From contig NZ_QSLN01000007.1 in NCBI RefSeq assembly GCF_003368535.1, positions 1 to 64,000 on the forward strand: DNA of 64,000 bases, in the 5' to 3' direction. A program made the translations under genes and the position numbers. A model generated the notes under the pieces. That model did not search any database and was not told the origin of the DNA. It saw only the letters and a list, made by a program, of their open reading frames with translations. This document shows, one piece after another, positions 61,058 to 64,000 of this stretch; positions within the stretch are counted from its first letter, which is position 1, and each line of letters begins with the position of its first letter. The stretch is from Ammonifex thiophilus. Lineage in GTDB: Bacteria; Bacillota; Desulfotomaculia; Desulfotomaculales; Ammonificaceae.

Positions 61058-62519
61058 GCTCTCCCGCCTCCATCCTAGCCAGGTATTCCCGCACCTTCTC
61101 TGCCAGGCGCGGCAGGCGTCCTTCAACCTCCTGCAGGTACTGCTCGATGATCTTCTCCCCCAGCTCGCGAGTGCGGGGAGAAGCGTAGTCCAGCAGGTAC
61201 TCTTTGAAGGTAAGGATGGCGTTGGGGACACAGAAGTTCTTCACCAGGCCTTTTTTGGCGAACTCCATGAAGTGGCACCCGGTCCGGCCGGCCCGGTAGC
61301 CCGCCGTACAGAAGGAGGGGATGTAGCCGTCCTGGCAGAGGTCGTAGATGAACTCGTCTAGGCTTCGGGTGTCGTTGATCTTGAACTGCTGCCGCTCCAG
61401 GATGTGCTCCTTTTCCATTTCCGAGTAGCCGCCCACGGCGATGCGGGAGCCGGCATCCGTCTGGGAAACGCCCAATCTTATGAGCTCGCGCCTGAGCTCC
61501 GGATTCTCGCGAGCGGTCAGGATGAGCCCGGTGTAGGGCACGGCGCAGCGCAGGATGGCGATGATCTTCTTCAGCTCTTCGTCGCTAACTAAATAGGGTG
61601 AGTTGGTGGTGAAAGGAGTGTTGAGTGCCGGCTCCAGCCGGGGGAAGGATATGGTGTGAGGACCGATGCCGAACTCCCGCTCCAGGTCCATGGCGTGGTA
61701 GAGGAGGCCCAGCACCTCGAAGCGCCAGTCGAAGAGTCCGAAGAGCACCCCGATGGCCACGTCGTCTATACCGGCCTCCTGAGCCCGGTGTAACGCGAAG
61801 AGGCGCCATTTGTACGAGTGCTTCAAAGTGTCCGGGGGATGCAGGCGCCGGTAGGTCTCGTGGTGGTAGGTCTCCTGGAATACCTGATAGGTGCCTATGC
61901 CTACTTCCTTGACCTGCCGGTACTCTTCCACCGTCATAGGAGCAGCGTTGACATTGACCCGCCGGATCTCGTCGCGACCGTGCTTGGTGGCGTAGATGGT
62001 CTCGAGTGAGCGGCAGATGTAGTCCACATCGCTGGCAGGGTGCTCGCCAAAGACCGCCAGGACCCGCTTGTGCCCCGCGCGGGTGATGACCCTAACTTCC
62101 TGAGCCAGCTCCTCCATGGTTAGGGTCCGCTTGTAAACCGCTTCGTTGGAGTGGCGGAAGCCGCAGTAAACACAGTTGTTAACGCAGGGGCTGGAGACGT
62201 AAAGGGGGGCAAAGAGCACGATGCGGTTGCCGTAGACCTGGTTCTTGATCCAGAAGGCGGTTTCGAAAAGCTCCTGCAGAAGCTCCGGATCCTGAGTGTT
62301 GATCAGCACCGCTGTGTCTTCAGGCGAAAGCCCCTTGAGTTCCCGCGCCTTGGCCAATACCTCCCGCACCTCGGCCGGCTCAGGGTGGGCTTTCTCCTCC
62401 AGGATCCGCCAGATCTCCGCTTCGTTGATGAAGTCCTGACGTTTTTCTTCTTCCTCGTACCTCTTAATCATTTCCAGGCGCTTATCGCGCCAAGTCTTTT
62501 CGGCTAGACTCAGAGCCAT
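61041..62519 (-). CDS. hydG: [FeFe]-hydrogenase maturase HydG, altered auxiliary-cluster site
   Basis: 492 residues. The radical SAM motif CVNNCVYCGF is intact. HydG splits tyrosine to give CO and cyanide bound to iron at a C-terminal cluster held by C-x2-C-x22-C. Here the sequence is C404-T-A-G407 ... C430: the spacing fits but the middle cysteine is glycine (GGC at 61299-61301). A new cysteine stands at 415 (RTGCHFM) where relatives I know have Glu or similar. Everything else (tyrosine and cobalamin-free TIM barrel, PSFCTA, FCVPNAILTFKEYLLDYAS) looks normal. Start ATG 62519 overlaps aspA by 38 bases. Confidence 0.92.
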   Translation of the reverse strand: MALSLAEKTWRDKRLEMIKRYEEEEKRQDFINEAEIWRILEEKAHPEPAEVREVLAKARELKGLSPEDTAVLINTQDPELLQELFETAFWIKNQVYGNRIVLFAPLYVSSPCVNNCVYCGFRHSNEAVYKRTLTMEELAQEVRVITRAGHKRVLAVFGEHPASDVDYICRSLETIYATKHGRDEIRRVNVNAAPMTVEEYRQVKEVGIGTYQVFQETYHHETYRRLHPPDTLKHSYKWRLFALHRAQEAGIDDVAIGVLFGLFDWRFEVLGLLYHAMDLEREFGIGPHTISFPRLEPALNTPFTTNSPYLVSDEELKKIIAILRCAVPYTGLILTARENPELRRELIRLGVSQTDAGSRIAVGGYSEMEKEHILERQQFKINDTRSLDEFIYDLCQDGYIPSFCTAGYRAGRTGCHFMEFAKKGLVKNFCVPNAILTFKEYLLDYASPRTRELGEKIIEQYLQEVEGRLPRLAEKVREYLARMEAGERDLYV

Positions 62520-63960
62520 CTCTAATTCCCTCCTTGGCAGTTTTGCGCTGAGCGAAATACCGGATGCCGGCTATTCCCGGCGTGGTCACCTCTTGGGGAG
62601 AAGTTATAGCCGCTATCTCCTCCGGGCTGAATAGTCCCTTTTCCAGCAACACCTCCTCCACGCGCTTATCTCTCTCCAAAGCCTCCTTCACTATCTCAGC
62701 AGCCCTTTCGTACCCTATGTAGGGCACGAAGGCGGTGATGAGGCCGCAGCTGCGGTGCAAAAGCTCTTCACAGCGCTCCCGGTCGGCCTCGATGCCCTCC
62801 ACGCAGCGCTCGGCCAGGATGAGGGCGGCGTTGGCCAGCATCTCCGTGGAGGTCAGGAGGTTATGGGCTATCAAAGGTAGGAAGGGGTTGAGCTCTAAGT
62901 TGCCCCAGGCACAAGCTTGGCTTATGGCCACATCATTGGCCATTACCTGGATGGCCACCTGGGTCACCATTTCCGGGATGACCGGGTTCACCTTCCCCGG
63001 CATGATAGAGGAGCCCACCTGAACGGCGGGCAGGCGGATCTCCCCGATCCCGGCCCGGGGTCCGGAGCTCAGGAAACGCAGATCACTGGCTATCTTAGCC
63101 AGGTTAACGGCGGCGGTCTTCACCAGCCCGGAAACCTCGGCAAAGATGTCGGTGTTCTGGGTGGCTTCCACCAGGTTTTCTGCCCGGGCCAAGCCGAAAC
63201 CGGTGAGTTCCCGCAGTTTATCCGTCACCAGCTGGATGTAGCGGCGGCTGGCGTTAAGTCCGGTGCCCACCGCTGTTCCTCCCAGGTTTACCTGCCTTAA
63301 GCGCTCCTCCACCTTGTAAAGGCGCCACCAGTCCCGGGCCACGGCCTCTGCCCAAGCCCCGAACTCCTGTCCCAAGGTTATAGGCACGGCATCTTGCATC
63401 TCGGTACGGCCGATCTTGAGGATAGAAGCGAACTCCTTTTCTTTGCGCTGTAGGGCCCCCTGAAGCCTGGCCATGGCTTGGCTTAGCCGGCGCACGAGTT
63501 TGATGGCTGCCACCTTTATAGCCGTGGGGAAGACGTCGTTGGTGGATTGAGAGAGGTTCACGTGCTCCAGGGGGTGGATTATGTGATACGACCCTTTCTC
63601 GAAACCCAGGATCTCCAAGGCCCGGTTAGCGATCACCTCGTTGACGTTCATGTTAAGCGGGGTGCCTGCACCGCCGGCGTAAGCGTCCACCAGGATCTGA
63701 TCGTCGAAGCGTCCGGAGGCAAACTCTGCCGCTGCCCTTTCTATGGCCTCCCCCTTCTCGGGCGGTAAAAGTCCTACCGCCGTGTTGGCAGAGGCGGCGG
63801 CCTGCTTCACCACACCTAAGGCCCAGAGGAGCTCCCGGTGAGGCTTTTGCCCCGAAACGGGAAAGTTGTCTTTGGCCCGCAGGGCGTGAATACCGTAGTA
63901 GGCCTCTTTCGGTACGGCTTTTTCTCCCAGACTGTCCCTTTCCCAGCGGTATTCCGTCAC
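62482..63960 (-). CDS. aspA: Aspartate ammonia-lyase in the hydrogenase-maturation operon
   Basis: 492 residues of the fumarase/aspartase superfamily: SQSTNDVFPTAIKVAA, IGRTEMQDAVPITLGQEF and the signature GSSIMPGKVNPVIPE. Releases ammonia and fumarate from aspartate. Genes of this kind recur in hyd operons; ammonium is one precursor of the dithiomethylamine bridge made with HydF, so it may serve H-cluster synthesis. A true fumarase function is less likely from TEMQDA. GTG 63960 follows AAAGGAGAG. Confidence 0.88.
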   Translation of the reverse strand: MTEYRWERDSLGEKAVPKEAYYGIHALRAKDNFPVSGQKPHRELLWALGVVKQAAASANTAVGLLPPEKGEAIERAAAEFASGRFDDQILVDAYAGGAGTPLNMNVNEVIANRALEILGFEKGSYHIIHPLEHVNLSQSTNDVFPTAIKVAAIKLVRRLSQAMARLQGALQRKEKEFASILKIGRTEMQDAVPITLGQEFGAWAEAVARDWWRLYKVEERLRQVNLGGTAVGTGLNASRRYIQLVTDKLRELTGFGLARAENLVEATQNTDIFAEVSGLVKTAAVNLAKIASDLRFLSSGPRAGIGEIRLPAVQVGSSIMPGKVNPVIPEMVTQVAIQVMANDVAISQACAWGNLELNPFLPLIAHNLLTSTEMLANAALILAERCVEGIEADRERCEELLHRSCGLITAFVPYIGYERAAEIVKEALERDKRVEEVLLEKGLFSPEEIAAITSPQEVTTPGIAGIRYFAQRKTAKEGIRDGSESSRKDLAR

Positions 63961-64000
63961 TTCTTTTTCTCTCCTTTAGGCGGTGCCAGCGCGGTTTTGA
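63957..64000 (-). CDS. C-terminal end of a gene upstream of aspA (partial)
   Basis: Thirteen codons (KTALAPPKGEKKK) and a TGA that overlaps the GTG of aspA by four bases. Too little is present to name it; a hydrogenase subunit or TM1266-type regulator would be expected at this place. Confidence 0.4.
   Translation of the reverse strand, partial: KTALAPPKGEKKK

Noticed and set aside
1-64000. tRNA or rRNA genes
   Set aside because: I looked for GGTTCGAATCC-type arms and rRNA cores and saw none; the mobile element is therefore not at a tRNA site.

Overview
The window reads as chromosome from an endospore-forming, anaerobic, GC-rich Firmicute. The gene complement fits a thermophilic Moorella/Ammonifex-type lineage. 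Evidence: spoVAC-AD-AE-AF, a spmB remnant next to rluB, maturases for [FeFe]-hydrogenase (HydE, HydF, HydG), heme made through siroheme (CobA/HemD, precorrin-2 dehydrogenase, AhbA/AhbB, a NirJ2-like radical SAM enzyme), FolD plus FchA of one-carbon metabolism, and frequent GTG/TTG starts behind strong purine-rich ribosome sites. The genus is inferred from content, not proven.

Layout. (1) 1-12.95 kb: the right-hand part of an integrated mobile element. It carries a replication-relaxation-like protein, a VirD4/TraG coupling ATPase, unknown cargo of lower GC, a nuclease lipoprotein, a membrane-tethered ClpC-N-domain protein, a restriction-modification operon (m5C methyltransferase, Mig-like T/G mismatch glycosylase, NgoMIV-like endonuclease) and, at the very end, a large serine recombinase. 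Just past the recombinase stop lies the C-terminal coding remnant of spmB, followed by rluB, the usual neighbour of spmB. The element therefore appears to sit inside the sporulation gene spmB. (2) 13-19.7 kb: rluB, aroH, a GGDEF-EAL protein, and a glycosyltransferase/PIG-L/DedA envelope group. (3) 19.9-30.4 kb: a pyruvate/oxaloacetate carboxyltransferase-AccB fusion with accC, the Asp23/AmaP group, nusB, folD, fchA, a CDF transporter fused to a NifX-type domain, tgt, and a solitary IS605-type tnpB element lying between tgt and yajC. (4) 30.6-39.2 kb: yajC, an HD protein, secD, secF, an ACT protein, a UPF0210 protein, a flavoprotein reductase, an rRNA m5C methyltransferase, and a ClpP-like TepA group. 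(5) 39.3-41.8 kb: decayed type III-B (Cmr) genes beside a 15-repeat CRISPR array. (6) 42-52.8 kb: yteA, a polyprenyl synthase, and a nearly continuous tetrapyrrole operon from glutamyl-tRNA to siroheme and toward heme. (7) 53-64 kb: a ferredoxin, an MFS exporter, dodecin, the spoVA operon, and a converging hydrogenase-maturation operon (aspA-hydG-unknown-hydF-hydE).

How the genes work together. The heme block supplies all 5-aminolevulinate-to-sirohydrochlorin steps and continues with siroheme decarboxylase and one of the two radical SAM enzymes of the alternative heme route. The hydrogenase block makes the H-cluster; aspA at its head may supply ammonium. The mobile element couples transfer genes, a self-protecting restriction system and a site-specific recombinase at a sporulation locus, which raises the possibility of excision during sporulation.

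Points that deserve checking first: the spmB junction, the HydG auxiliary-cluster cysteine replaced by glycine, the TnpB with a displaced catalytic glutamate, the apparent CTG start codons of tgt and the MFS gene, and the small unknown protein locked between hydG and hydF.
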